Below, piece by piece: positions 10,386 through 21,049 of a DNA stretch of 64,000 bases. The DNA lies in assembly GCA_037951165.1 (NCBI GenBank), contig JBBDHG010000028.1, positions 7,869,001 through 7,933,000 of the forward strand, given 5' to 3'. The translations under genes were made by a program, and so were the position numbers. The notes beneath the pieces are model-generated. The model did no database searches, was not told the origin of the DNA, and worked only from the letters and a program-made list of their open reading frames with translations. The stretch is from Lophius americanus. Its lineage: Eukaryota; Chordata; Actinopteri; Lophiiformes; Lophiidae. Position 1 is the stretch's first letter; each line of letters opens with the position of its first letter.

Positions 10386-10615
10386 AGATGTCCTGCACAA
10401 GAAGGGCCATGGTCGTCTCCACATGCTAAGGAGACTTGGGTTCTTCGGAGTGCACGACTCTGTTAAAGACCTTCTACCACACTGTGGTAGCACCTGCAAT
10501 TGTCTATGCTGTGGTCTGCTGAGCTGGAAGAAGCACAGAGATTGACAGGAAGAAACTGAACAGGCTAGTTATGAGTTCCAGCTCAGTACTGGACTGAGAC
10601 AGCTGGACAGCCTTT
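10386..10615 (+). pseudogene. L2-clade LINE fragment, reverse transcriptase C-terminal region
   Basis: Frames across this block give 'KKGHGRLHMLRRLGFFGVHD' followed by a shifted equivalent of the 'FYdtvVaSaifYavVcW' segment ('CNCLCCGLLSW'), then 'KLNRL'. This is the thumb/post-catalytic region shared by L2/CR1-type fish LINEs, the same region found at 48.2 kb. It has several frameshifts and is only a remnant. Confidence 0.6.
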
Positions 10616-10699
10616 CTTTATATTTGCATGCACTTCATTCCTGTATTTTAACTTAAATGTATAGTTTTTATTTCCTAATTTTTGATTGAGGGTATATGT

Positions 10700-10740
10700 A
10701 TGTGTACGTATGTATACATATATATATATATATATATACC
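10700..10740. repeat. (TATG/TA)n microsatellite
   Basis: TATGTATGTGTACGTATG leads into a (TA)n run. It abuts the coding-like minus-strand stretch to its right. Confidence 0.85.
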
Positions 10741-10744
10741 CTGT

Positions 10745-11100
10745 GTCTGGAGAAGACATCATCATAGTTAGTCTTTTCATTCCCAATCAACAGAACTCTC
10801 CCGTTTACAGGTAGGTAGTTACGACCAAATCCATGCACCTCACCTCCAGGGTCATAGATCATGTCCTGTCCTTGTTAATCCATGTGAAATAAGGCCCACG
10901 CCTATGTAACAGCACAAAACCCGCTCTTGAGTAGATACTACTGCTGAGGTGTCTCTCGGACTGGCGTATGCATTCTGCTCAGGGTTCTTCTTCATCTCAC
11001 CTGACTTAATCTCTCTATGCTCTGCATGAATCACTGTCCATTCACACTTGATGGACCTGCAGTGATAGATCTTAAGCCCTGATACTAGAAATGTTTGCAA
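10745..11100 (-). other. Unassigned coding-like stretch, minus strand
   Basis: Two overlapping minus-strand frames (10852-11100 and about 10745-10862) have fairly balanced composition, with peptides such as 'IKCEWTVIHAEHREIKSGEM' and 'GGEVHGFGRNYLPVNGRVLL'. The second frame ends at CACAGG followed by GTATAT, a weak donor-like site that is also the start of the TA microsatellite. I do not recognise the protein. It could be an old transposon or pseudogene fragment, or chance. Confidence 0.2.
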
Positions 11101-12180
11101 ACTGCCAATTAAACAAACATTCCTTACCCGTCCAGTTTATTGATATGTGCTTGATCTGTGTCCACATCCTTATCTTGACCATTAAATAGGGTTTAAATAA
11201 TTTTCTGTGACAGATACAGTCATGAAATAATTGTGAAGGGCAGTGGTCACAGCTGCTTTTACGTTCTCACCCATAACTACGTAATTTTTGGGGGGGAGAA
11301 TCCCCTGTATGTTTCGGTGCAAGAGCTTCTAACAAAGTGAGAATATGAGCATAAAGAAAGGGAAAAAAAGAAAACACATCATTTGATCAACAACTCAGCA
11401 TTATTTAAAACTCCTCAATGAAAGCATGGTGGAAAAAAATGCTTAGTAAGGTTTTTGAATTCATTCATTGGAGCATCCAACCCTCTATCTCATCTGAAAC
11501 AACCCAGCCATAAAATGATGCCATTCAATGGGCCATTATATTCTAATCAGCACAGGGGAGCTGAGTCTTTTATTCACAGTGTTAAACTCATCCTGAATGG
11601 AAATGGCACAATGAAAAGTAAATTACTGGTAGCTGAATGTATGGTCTTTTTTCCTCCATTTTTAAGCAATGTGAGCTGTAGTCAAAAAATGCCCTTCACT
11701 GACTTGCATATGTTGTTGGAGCAGAGTAAGTTTTCAATGTCATATATTGTAGAGGTTTATATTTACTTCTATTATCGCCTTTTTGAGTTGACCGACAGTC
11801 TGAATGCGAGGATGTGGTATTGGCCTCTGACTCTTCTATGAGAATTCAAATAAACCAAATTCAATTATGATGAAATTCCTGTTCCATAATTTTCTTGATT
11901 ACCCCCCTTCTAACAACATCACTATGATAATGTGTATTGCATTTCGTAGACAACAACCAGAACGCTGGAGCAACCCTTGGGGTCATATGGGATCGTTTGG
12001 GATCGTTGTTGGATAATGAAAAATCAGTCACACATAAAATTCAGATTAGACTATTGGGGCAGATTGTTATTGGTTGAATGTTGCTGCATGAATAAAGTTG
12101 ACTTGATTTTATTCAGTGCCATGCTCTTTCTTTGATTAAAAAAAAAATGCACATTTTAAAGTTGTACTTAAAGATGTCCC
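11101..12180. other. Unassigned non-coding DNA
   Basis: AT-rich sequence. The 128-codon frame at 11455-11841 has no recognisable domain, a cysteine-poor mixed composition and no splice context. I see no repeat family that I can name. Confidence 0.4.
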
Positions 12181-12184
12181 TAAA

Positions 12185-12300
12185 AATACAAGATACAGAA
12201 AAAACAAGATAAACACACAAACAGACAATACAAGATACAGTAGAAGAACAATAAAAACACAGACAGACAATAACAGATACAGTGAAAATAAGGACAAAAG
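12185..12300. repeat. ~42-bp tandem repeat, about 2.5 copies
   Basis: AAGATACAGAAAAAACAAG, AAGATACAGTAGAAGAACAA and AGATACAGTGAAAATAAGG mark successive degenerate units, each followed by AAACACACA/ACAGACAATA words. Confidence 0.55.
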
Positions 12301-12745
12301 TGTGCAAAATGTTTTCGTCGCTCTGAATAGTTGTAATTTAGCATTCATGTTTTGTTTTTTCGTGTAAAGTAATTTATTTGTTCGGAAAATAACTTTATCG
12401 CTACTGAGAGAGTAGGTCGACTTCCATTTTGCTCTACCATATCTTACAGTTGCCTGAATCGACAAACCAAACTCTCGCTCTAGAGAGAGATTTTTACGGT
12501 TTTAAGATGTTGCTCGATATTTTGCATTAGAAAAAGGCAAAATAACATCAAACATCGTTGGCAAGGTGCCCCTCAAGGGTTTAATGAATCTAAACGCCGG
12601 ATTTCACTGGGTGCATTGTGAAAACTCAGAGATACAAACAAAATTTGCATTTCCTCTGTGGTGGTGCGACACGAGCAGTTCCGGTTGGCTTAGAAAACAT
12701 TTGGGGATAGGGAAGAAGGCTGGCAGGAGTTTTATTCTCTGTGTC

Positions 12746-12791
12746 TCACAGGACAGACACAGAGAGGGAAAAGGAGCACAGACCAAAATGA
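12746..12791. repeat. 46-bp terminal direct repeat, left copy of the GC-rich element
   Basis: Starts TCACAGGACAGACACAGAG and ends CAGACCAAAATGA. It matches 14686-14731 with one visible mismatch. On the minus strand this is the 3' end of the element. It could be the truncated start of a second long terminal repeat. Confidence 0.75.
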
Positions 12792-12820
12792 TGGAACTTA
12801 TAATAATAAGTTCCATCATT
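12787..12820. repeat. Perfect 15-bp hairpin (inverted repeat)
   Basis: AATGATGGAACTTAT (12787-12801) and its exact reverse complement (12806-12820) are separated by AATA. The hairpin sits at the inner edge of the 46-bp terminal repeat. Confidence 0.9.
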
Positions 12821-13014
12821 AAGGGACAGTTCCCTGACGTACCAAAAGTCCAAAGAACGTAACCCAAACAGGTTGGGAGGAGGGGGTCTGGAGAAGGGAC
12901 AAAATAACAAAAAAAAAAGGTTCAACAAGCCGGGGTTCCATCCATCGAACCTCTACTGTCCGATGGACGACCTGAAGGCAGGGCTGGAGCCAGGCAGCAC
13001 CAGAATGACCACGC

Positions 13015-13150
13015 TGGGGGTCGAGGAGGAGGTCGCCTTGGAAGAGGAACCCGATCACGAGGAGCACGAGGAGGAGGTCACCTGTGGAGGCGAACCCGAT
13101 CACGAGGAGCAGTTCACCCGTGGAGGGGAACCCGATCACGAGGATCCCAA
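13015..13150. repeat. ~39-48-bp minisatellite
   Basis: GAACCCGATCACGAGGAGCA-type units recur three times (about 13048, 13089, 13128) with AGGAGGTC or GTGGAGG spacers. Confidence 0.75.
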
Positions 13151-13365
13151 GTAGGGAGCTGCCCGTGGAGCCGGACCTGGTCACAAGGCAGCTGGCAGTG
13201 AAGGTGGAAAGACCCCTCAGGAGGCCAGCGGGCAAGGTGGCGAAGGAGAGACCTCTCAGGGGTTCTGCAACGGAAAAGAGATCCCTCCGGGGGACTGTGA
13301 CGAGGTGCATCTAGGGGCCGGAGATGAGGACGAAACCACTCTGGACTCTCTGGCTGATAGTGGGC

Positions 13366-13620
13366 GGAGACTGGAGACCAGAGAGTGGAGACCTGGGGAA
13401 CTGGAGACCAGATATTCGGGAACCGGAGACCAGATAGTCAGGACCTGGAAAACTGGACACCAAACAGTTGGGACCTGGTGAACTGGAGACCAGAGAGCGG
13501 GGACTTGGGGGAACTGGAGATCAGAGAGTGGGGACCTGGGAAACTGGAGACCAGAGAGAGACCAGAGAGTCGGGACCTGGGAAACTGGAGACCAGAGAGT
13601 CGGGACCTGGGTTACCTGGG
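13366..13620. repeat. Purine-rich minisatellite (CTGGAGACCAGAGAGT units)
   Basis: Units of about 30-36 bp built on GGAACTGGAGACCAGAGAG and GGGACCTGGG repeat at least seven times with variation. The + strand is strongly purine-rich. Confidence 0.8.
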
Positions 13621-13696
13621 AGCACAGAGCTAGAGTCCGGGTCACTGGGGAGCACAGAGCTAGAGTCCGGATCTGGGAATGGAGAACCGGAGAGCG

Positions 13697-13855
13697 AAGT
13701 CACTGAGGGAGTTGGTAAAGAAGTCGTGGGAGGAGTCACCGAAGGAGTCGGGAGAGATGTCGTGGGAGGAGTCACGGTTTGAGTCGGGAGAGAAGTCGTG
13801 GGAGGAATCACTGAGGGAGTCGGGAGAGAAGTCTTTGGAAGAGTCACGGGAGCAC
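13697..13855. repeat. 45-bp minisatellite, about 3.5 copies
   Basis: GAGGGAGTCGGGAGAGAAGT followed by CGTGGGAGGAGTCAC recurs every 45 bp. On the minus strand it encodes a 15-residue Thr/Ser/Pro repeat. Confidence 0.85.
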
Positions 13856-14685
13856 TAGGAACGGGAGTCACAGGTTCAGGGACATTAGGGGGCGTAGTCT
13901 CTGGAGAGTTGAGGTCCGAATTCACCGGAGTTCCAGCCGGGCTCAAGAGATCCAGGCAGGTTCTCCGCGGCACTGGGCAGCGGGACCTCAGCGGCGTGGG
14001 CAGCGTTGAAGAGAAGAGCTGGGTGGCGGTGAGGATGAAGAGCTGGGCAGCGGTGAGGATTTAGAGCTGGGCAGCGGTGACGCTCGGCGCTGGCTTTGCT
14101 TCCTTTTTGGGACCAGTTTTATTTATATAGAGAGTCCAGGTCGACACCAACATCAGGAAAACTACCAGCTCCCTCAGGTGATGATGGTGGCTGAGCGTTA
14201 GCGGATAGGAGGCTTGCAGGATTAGGAGCCACAGGAAACATAGGACTAGCCAGCTGGTGGGCAGCAAACATGGGGAGAACAAACAGGGCAGGGCCGAGAA
14301 TATGTCGGCAGAACGTCCAGGTTCTCCACAAAGGATTTGAGCCTATCAGGAAAAAAGCCTTCAGCCAGGGTTGGGCCGAGACTTTCCGGCGAGCGATGCG
14401 GTGAGCGGACTGTACCTCCTCATGCAGACTTCTCATCCCCTCCACATGGAGGCAGATGATGGTGTATGTTAAGTATGTTTAATGTTAACCAAAAAAAAAG
14501 CATGAGGAAAAAGCAGGGGAGCAAACAGGAATAATGAAAACACTACGTTGAAAAGAAAAATGGGAAAAGGCTGGGACGAGTGATGACACGGGGAAACAGA
14601 CAGACTATATACACTGATATAACGAGACAATGAGACACTGCTGGAAGGTAAACATAATGAACAATCACAAAAGAGGAAAACAGAA

Positions 14686-14731
14686 TCACAGGACAGACAC
14701 AGAGAGGGAAAAGGAACACAGACCAAAATGA
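14686..14731. repeat. 46-bp terminal direct repeat, right copy
   Basis: Right-hand partner of 12746-12791. It forms the 5' end of the element in minus-strand orientation. Confidence 0.75.
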
Positions 14732-14968
14732 CTTGTATGCCTATTTTAATGCTTATGAAAGGATGGAACACATTTTATTTGATTGAATCACTTTTCTTCT
14801 TATGAATTACACTGACATGGACTGAGAAACACAGATGACAATGTTCATAGAACATTAAAATTCATGACAAATATGTTCTCACATTAAATCAGTAAAATAA
14901 TATGACCTCATAATAATAATGTCACCCAAGGGATGACAATCTGGTTATTAGTCTTTCCTGAACATAAA

Positions 14969-15114
14969 CTAGATTGCATAGGTCAAAGGTGACTGGGTGC
15001 CATCATAAAGCTGTAAAACAAGGCTGGGGTCTGAGGTGGGCGTATCATCAAAATTTGCAATGTGTCTGATGAGCCCTGACAGACTGGTCACTCCTCTGAG
15101 GCGAGCAGCTATAG
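14969..15114 (-). CDS. Possible terminal coding exon of an unidentified gene
   Basis: On the minus strand, CTCCCTCCACATCTGTGCTG then GCAG (a pyrimidine-leaning acceptor) is followed by an open frame. The frame begins 'IAARLRGVTSLSGLIRHIAN' and ends '..DPSLVLQLYDGTQSPLTYAI' before TAG at 14971-14969. The composition is protein-like and no transposon protein known to me matches it. The gene is unidentified, its upstream exons would lie at higher coordinates, and none were found. It could equally be a pseudogene fragment or chance. Confidence 0.25.
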
Positions 15115-15120
15115 CTGCCA

Positions 15121-17050
15121 GCACAGATGTGGAGGGAGTTAAACATGAACATATGGTCCAGGAAACAACACATACGTCATCCGTGCACAAGTAATGACAC
15201 ATTCATTTTACTTCAAATGCATATAAATGCTGGTTCAAAGGGACTAGGAAAAAGCCATCCTGCTGTGCTGAGCTTCCTCCTACCTGATGGGAACAGCAAG
15301 TATGAAATGCTGGAATGGCCGTTTGTTTCCCTCTGTCAACACTTTCCCCTTATGTTTATATACGTATCTCATATGCTTCCTGTGCTCTTGTGGAAGAAAA
15401 CTAAAGAACTGACAGGGGTGCTCACAGGGAAAGGTGAAGAAATTTGCATAATGGCGGGGGAAAAAAGGATGTGTAAAATGTATTGCAGAGTGGGTGGAGA
15501 GGAGTCAATAGAGATTAAGGCAAACTTGGCCATGAGGGTCTTTTTGATCAGGGTGTGCTAGCATATGAAACCTATCCAACTCTAAAACTCCTTTCATACA
15601 TTTTTGGTTATCTTGCTGGAATTTAGCATCATAATATTATCTTCATAATAATATTTTTTTACTTGCCTATAATTATTTAAGAAAGAGAAAAATTGCTGTG
15701 TTGTAGTTTTTGCAAGTGTCTGTTCTTTTTAAAATTATTTATTTGTTGATGGACATTGTTACTTTCTCATACTACGGGGAGTTTGTAATTTTGTTGTATA
15801 CTTGTCATATAATAGCAAATAAAGTTCTTCTTCCTCTTCTTCTGGAATGTGAAGAAAAAAATACTCATATGAAATTGCAGATACTATAGTTTCAATCTTT
15901 CAGTCTCATTGGAGACAGGAAATAATATGATAAAGGTTTTCGGTATTTCCTGGATAATCTGATCTGTCCTTTTATCTTAAAATGGCTTGAATCCTGCCAG
16001 CTCTCAATTTAGCTATTGATGTTTCTGTTTTATATGATCATTGCTATTGCAGATCTTCACGCATCATCCTGCCCATCTGATTAATTAAATCCCTTCAATT
16101 CCTCATCTTCTGCTCGTCCCTCATCCGTCACTATTTATACTCCTCCTCTTTGCCTCTTTTTGCTGTCTGACCTGTTTGTTTGGACCTTCACCTGATAACC
16201 GGGACCTGGATTGAGTCTCTGGTTTTGACCTTTGTCTTATATTAAGATAAATACTATTCTATCTGATTGTTTCAATGTCATGCTTTCTGGTTATATCTGT
16301 CTCACATCATTATAGTCAGTTATTCTGCACATATTTGTTATGTTTTTTGTGAAAACAGCAGGAAAACAAATACTCTACCTAAATGCCTGTCCTTAGACAT
16401 TGACATTAGATAAGGAAATACTCATTCCAATTACAATTTTGAAACTAGAAGCTAAATCAGGAGAGACAAGTTAGACTCTTCATGGAGATTGTAGTTGAAA
16501 GGTATCTTCTCCTAAAAGAAGAGAGATAAATCCTCCACTGATGGTGAGTGTGCCGGTGGTGGCGGATACTGATAAAGTTGGTGAATCTGCAGTCGACCGG
16601 GCAGTGATGGGGAGGTGGAAGGTAGATGTAAAAGCAGCACAACTGAACTAGAGTAGTTTTAGTCATTTGTTTCCTCATATTTCTATATTCTTTGTGCTGC
16701 AATATAGTGGACAAAGAAGAGATAAATGAGCGATAAATGCCTAATTCTGAGCAGAGGTTATTAGAGGGCATGTACCTTGATAACAGCCGACCTGGATATA
16801 CAATTAGAATAACATAAGCTGAACAAACAAAAGTCTATTCTGTTATAAATAAGCAAAATCTTTTTTTCCCCAAAACATAATATATTTTTGTTGCAAAGCA
16901 TACCCATATACAAGCCCACACAGAAAAATATTTGTTGTTTTATTCCAATTAATATTCAAATTTTCAGTTGAATCTCAAGGCCCAAATTTGTATGGTTAGA
17001 TGCCTGAGTATGTCTGGAACTTCAGTTCCTGTTTGGTGTTTCTGATCTAA
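15121..17050. other. Unassigned, partly repeat-derived DNA
   Basis: The 144-codon frame at 15127-15561 has no recognised domain. AATAAAGTTCTTCTTCCTC at about 15818 looks like a retroposon tail. The pyrimidine-rich block 16085-16260, ending in TTATATTAAGATAAATA, resembles LTR or retroelement 3' sequence but is not assignable. A minus-strand frame at 16457-16771 is not coding-like. Confidence 0.35.
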
Positions 17051-17250
17051 AATGGTTAGGATCTACCAAAGTGGCTAAAGGACAACCAGAGAACTGTTGA
17101 CAGGGTGATGAGCCAAAAGCATAATTTGAACAAAGGTAGTCCGTGTTATCCCATCAATCAGAAGAGCTACCGTAGCATAAATTGTTGAAAAAGATAATGC
17201 TGGTTTTGATGGTAGGGTATTAGATCAAACCTTGCATTGCCTAGTTTAGG
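17050..17250 (+). mobile_element. Tc1-like transposase fragment (DNA-binding region)
   Basis: 'GTTAGGATCTACCAAAGTGG', 'GGACAACCAGAGAACTGTTG', 'CAGAAGAGCTACCGTAGCAT' and 'GATAATGCTGGTTTTGATGG' follow the order of the N-terminal half (HTH linker) of the same fish Tc1-like transposase seen at 8.5, 33 and 49.6 kb. Both ends and the catalytic domain are missing. Confidence 0.7.
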
Positions 17251-18935
17251 GGCCTATTCAAAATTAAGGAGATGAACATTTATTTCTGCCGTGATTTAAA
17301 AGCAACCCACCATTTGCCAGTCCTCCAGATTACTATAATCAATTGTTGATGGGCATCTACTGTCAGTCACAGGACAGTAAATCCCTGGAGACCAAACAGT
17401 GGTGGTGGTGGTGGTGACTGATGACTCTGCTGGGACTCAAGGATGTAGATGAGATGAAGAAATTATGAAGCCAGTGAGTCTGTGTTATGGATATCCAATT
17501 GACAGCACCAGACAATAGAACCAGGAATACTGGTGGTCATGGCTCATGACTCTGCTGAGATTGATGCATACAGACAAATTAATGGACAGAGAAACATAAT
17601 TTATTTTAAAAATACAGTAGTTAGATATATTAGAAATAACGGTACTGTAAATCGCCATGATATGGGACTGTGGTTACCGGCTGACAAGTTTCGAGAATTG
17701 ATGCCTCTTTGATGTCTGTGAAATTGTTAATTGTGACTGAAGGCGCCCAAAAGCTGTGAATGACAAGAGTGGTATAAAAAGTGGTTATGGCCCGAGTGAT
17801 TAGTCTTATGAATGAAAAGATGGGCAAGGGATGGCTGGATGAAACTGGAGAGTAGCAGCAAGCACTTAGTCCGCTGCTCCGGGAAGCGGCGAGGTGAGGG
17901 TCACTGGGAGCCACCGTCCCCGACCCTTTCCAGGTAAATACAAAGCTGGTCACATTGCACTACTGCTTGGGAAATTGAATCCGTCGTGTGATCCATGCTG
18001 CAGCTGTTATTTCATCTTTCGCCTGCTGAGTTGAATCCCCCTTGCGGATTCGGGGGACCCGATGAGAAAACTTCTTAACGGTTTCATGTGTCAGGTCTTC
18101 ATATACCTTTGATGGTGAGGATTCAACCTCTCTTTTTTTGTCAAAACAATTATCCAGCACAATATTTTTTATCATCTACTTTCTTTTTGTTTTTTAGAGA
18201 ACAAGCTGACTTTTGAGCCAGCATTCAGTTCATCCATTAAGGTTACTCTGCAAATATGGCAGTGCAACATGGGATCTCCATGGAAGAGGACTGTTAGAAC
18301 GAACGGCCCGCCTCCAAACAGAAAGAGAAACTCTTATCTGAATGAACAGTTTCCATTAGAGGAGTAATAACAACATTCCAATCAGTGAAATTTTACTGTC
18401 CTCATGATAAATCATTGTTTCACTTGGCAAAGTTCAACCTCTAGTTTCGTTTGTGTCGGTTTTATTTAGTTCTCTTTCTCTACTCCGGGCTTAAGGAGAT
18501 CTCAAGCCGAGGATGGGAGAAACTGTAGATATTTTCAGACAGAGCAGACAACACTGTTAGTCAGATGATGTAAGTGTTTTTACTTTCCCAAAAACTATTC
18601 AGATATCTCAGGGAGCTTACAGAAACCCTCTGTGGCTATAGATGAGCCATAGATGTGTTTTTAAATATAAATTTCCTTTTATTGCTAATCTCTGTCCTGC
18701 CTGTCTTCAGCCTGCCTCATAAATCACAGGGACTCTTATGAGGTTTGTGTCACTTTTCATCATCCTAATGGCATTTATAGATTTTATGGCATATAGGCTA
18801 CAGGAATGTGATATGTGTAGAAAAAGGAACACGGTAAACTTAACCAGTGGCATTTAAAAAAACAGAAGCCTGAAAATTATTTTAAAAATGTATCACTTTC
18901 AAAAACTTTACACAAATAAGACTGGTGCGCAAATA
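17251..18935. other. Unassigned DNA
   Basis: Minus-strand frames at 17630-17953 and 17960-18175 (the latter Lys/Glu-rich, 'KKREVESSPSKVYEDLTHE') show weak coding character and could be an unrecognised transposon protein. GTGGTGGTGGTGGTGGTGAC at about 17399 is a short triplet run. Nothing else was recognised. Confidence 0.35.
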
Positions 18936-18939
18936 AGAC

Positions 18940-18981
18940 ATTAATTAATTAATTAATTAATCAATTAATTAATTAATTAAT
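18940..18981. repeat. (TTAA)n microsatellite
   Basis: TTAATTAATTAATTAATC and further ATTA units, about ten units with one interruption. Confidence 0.9.
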
Positions 18982-19107
18982 AGTGTAATATGTCCACTAT
19001 ATTGTATACTGTCATATAGTATATTCCTTTAGTATATTATAACATTTATTATAATATAATAATATATAATTATATATTTATAATAATATAATTATTATTA
19101 TTATTAT

Positions 19108-19183
19108 TTCCTGTATAGTGTAATATTTAAATTATGGTTTAATATTTCCTGTATAGTATAATATTTATATTATGGTGTAATAG
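19108..19183. repeat. 38-bp tandem duplication
   Basis: TTTCCTGTATAGTGTAATAT... and TTTCCTGTATAGTATAATAT... are adjacent copies of a 38-bp unit. They lie in a strongly AT-rich block (19000-19240) that also contains (ATT)n. Confidence 0.75.
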
Positions 19184-19242
19184 CCTATTATATATTAATA
19201 TTCATATTTATATTTGCATTTTTATTCCGTTATATTAATCTC

Positions 19243-19316
19243 TGTGCTCTTTGCTCATGCAATTTCCCATTGTGGGACTATTAAGGTTTATCTTATCTTA
19301 TATTATCTTATCTTAA
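19243..19316 (+). mobile_element. Fish SINE/LINE 3' tail fragment
   Basis: 'TTTCCCATTGTGGGACTATT' followed by AAGGTTTATCTTATCTTA and further TCTTA units is the 3' end shared by abundant fish SINEs and their partner LINEs. No tRNA head is visible. Confidence 0.6.
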
Positions 19317-19904
19317 TGTCTCATGCAGCGTGAAAAACAAATACTGTAATTGTCACAACATAAAATTAGTAATTTACATCACATCATGATATCACTATTG
19401 ACCATTTGTCATAACTGGTTTATTTATTAATAATAGTATTGATTGATCATAGAAAGATAGAGATTAACAACTTTATAAATCATCGGTAAAGAAGTTATCA
19501 TTGCAGCAGTTGCATTAAAATACAATAAAAACAATAAAGTCAATGACAGTATATGCAGTTAAAGTTTAAAAGAGATAAATAAGGTGATGATGCACATGAA
19601 CTAGATCAGTAGAGCCTTGTGACATAGTGTACAAAGACGGAGGAGGTGATAATAGTTATAAAAGTTATAGAACGTGATCACAGTTTATAACTTCTATCAC
19701 TATATGTATTTTGTACATGTCAAATAGACATGATATAAACGTGAAATATAATAATACTGTAGATATATACATGCCAATAGTAATTCTGTAGTCTATAGTG
19801 TATAGTTTACAGTATAATACTCAATGCAATAGTGAATATAATAAAATTGAGTACTGATAATATTACACTCTAAATAAAAGTAACAGTATGCATGAATATA
19901 TCTG

Positions 19905-19906
<2 letters not shown>

Positions 19907-19984
<78 letters not shown>
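19907..19984. repeat. (TA)n microsatellite
   Basis: About 39 uninterrupted TA units. Confidence 0.97.
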
Positions 19985-19987
<3 letters not shown>

Positions 19988-20494
19988 GGATACAAACACA
20001 TAAAGATAGATGTCTCTAAATATTTTTGATGATTCAGTTAACTCCTATTTGATCCTTGATGTTGAGGATGCTTACTGTAATTTACGGATTCATTTAATTT
20101 ATTTAAAAAAAATTGAATTGTTAGTCTGATGTTTATATACAAATATATATGAACAAACATAATATTTTAAAAGTGATAATAATAATTGCAAATATAATTT
20201 TGTTTTTCAGGTTCTGCCCACTTTGATAAGAAAAATGTATATGGGCTCCAAATAAAACTAAATAAGCTAGTAGCTAAAAGAGATCTGGTGAAAGTCACAA
20301 GCAAATACACACAAAAAACAATAAAAACCCTTATCTGTTGCAAGATCAAAATGCATGTATTATTAAGAAATGGTTTCCACCGATTTTGGCACTAACCATA
20401 AATATATGTACCGAAAGGTTAAAAATAAAAAAAAATAAAAAAAGGTCTATATTTAGTTTAATGTTAATGTGGCATCAACCCTAATCTAGCCTTT

Positions 20495-20612
20495 ATATAC
20501 CGAAAATGTTTCCGTGAAATTAGTTCTCTGCATTTTACCTATCCGTGAGGACCAGTGGTCAACCAGACAAAAGGGGGAATCAAGGTCTTGCTCAAGGAAC
20601 CTAGGACATAAC
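20495..20612 (-). mobile_element. SINE body fragment, antisense
   Basis: The reverse complement reads CCTAGGTTCCTTGAGCAAG, then TTGACCACTGGTCCTCACGG, then TAAAATGCAGAGAACTAAT. It is the body and tail of the same SINE family as 27183-27430. Confidence 0.6.
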
Positions 20613-20967
20613 TGAGCAATCAAAGGATATAATTTACGGTCTTCCAATTAAAATATATCCACTCTACTTCTTGACCTTCAGCCACACTGATAACAATTTT
20701 CCCACCATAACCAATAAGACCATCAGTTATTTCTTCACTTAAACATTCTGTATAAGTGTACTGAACCCTAACATGTTTTGGGTTAGGGATCATTCACTGG
20801 CTTAATCTTAGGATCTAAAGGGTTAAAAAGGGCATGGTGAATGCTAAATGAACCAGGACTGAAAATATATTTCTGAACAAACTGAAAAATTTTTTACAGA
20901 GAAATTAATCTTTCAAATCTGAATCACATTGTGAAACAGTTTTCATATCGAGGATGGATGACTCAGC

Positions 20968-21046
20968 ATGAATGCATCACGTCTTTCTGTACTGCTGCTT
21001 TCAGCTGGAGCACTTATGCTGTTTCTCCACTGCACAGGCCTGGCCA
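20968..21046 (+). CDS. Possible first coding exon with signal peptide, gene unknown
   Basis: An ATG in a fair context (AGCATGA) opens 26 codons, 'MNASRLSVLLLSAGALMLFL' then 'HCTGLA'. This has the n-, h- and c-region pattern of a cleavable secretory signal, with a small-residue A-X-A-like end after 'CTGLA'. It is followed directly by A|GTAAAGG, a reasonable splice donor. Exons that hold only a signal peptide are common in genes for secreted and cell-surface proteins. No downstream partner exon, promoter or gene identity could be established. If read through, the frame stops after about 48 codons. It may be chance, but it is the best host-exon candidate in the window. Confidence 0.35.
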
Positions 21047-21049
21047 GTA

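Larger units (their letters stand above)
12746..14731 (-). mobile_element. GC-rich element with 46-bp terminal direct repeats (retroelement remnant?)
   Basis: A ~2-kb block much richer in GC than its surroundings is bounded by the 46-bp direct repeats. Read on the minus strand, the first ~280 bp (14731 to about 14450) are T/C-rich with the look of a fish long terminal repeat or leader. After that come long open frames: 14119-14445 ('MEGMRSLHEEVQSAHRIA', then a Pro/Ser-rich part with 'NAQPPSSPEGAGSF'), 13521-13973 (Thr/Ser/Pro repeats of 'TPSVTPPTTSLP' type), 13256-13645 and 12819-13310. No protease, reverse transcriptase or transposase motif is visible. It is most likely a non-autonomous or deleted LTR-type element with gag-like remnants. 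That assignment is inference; I cannot name the family. Confidence 0.45.

Noticed and set aside
10583..10786. Minus-strand frames with Tyr-Ile runs.
   Set aside because: Artefact of the (TATG/TA)n microsatellite.
12566..13314. Plus-strand frames over the GC-rich element (for example 12873-13154, 13385-13782).
   Set aside because: They follow the minisatellite periodicity. The minus strand has the longer frames and the orientation implied by the terminal sequence.
19793..19999. Minus-strand 68-codon frame.
   Set aside because: Translation of the (TA)n microsatellite.
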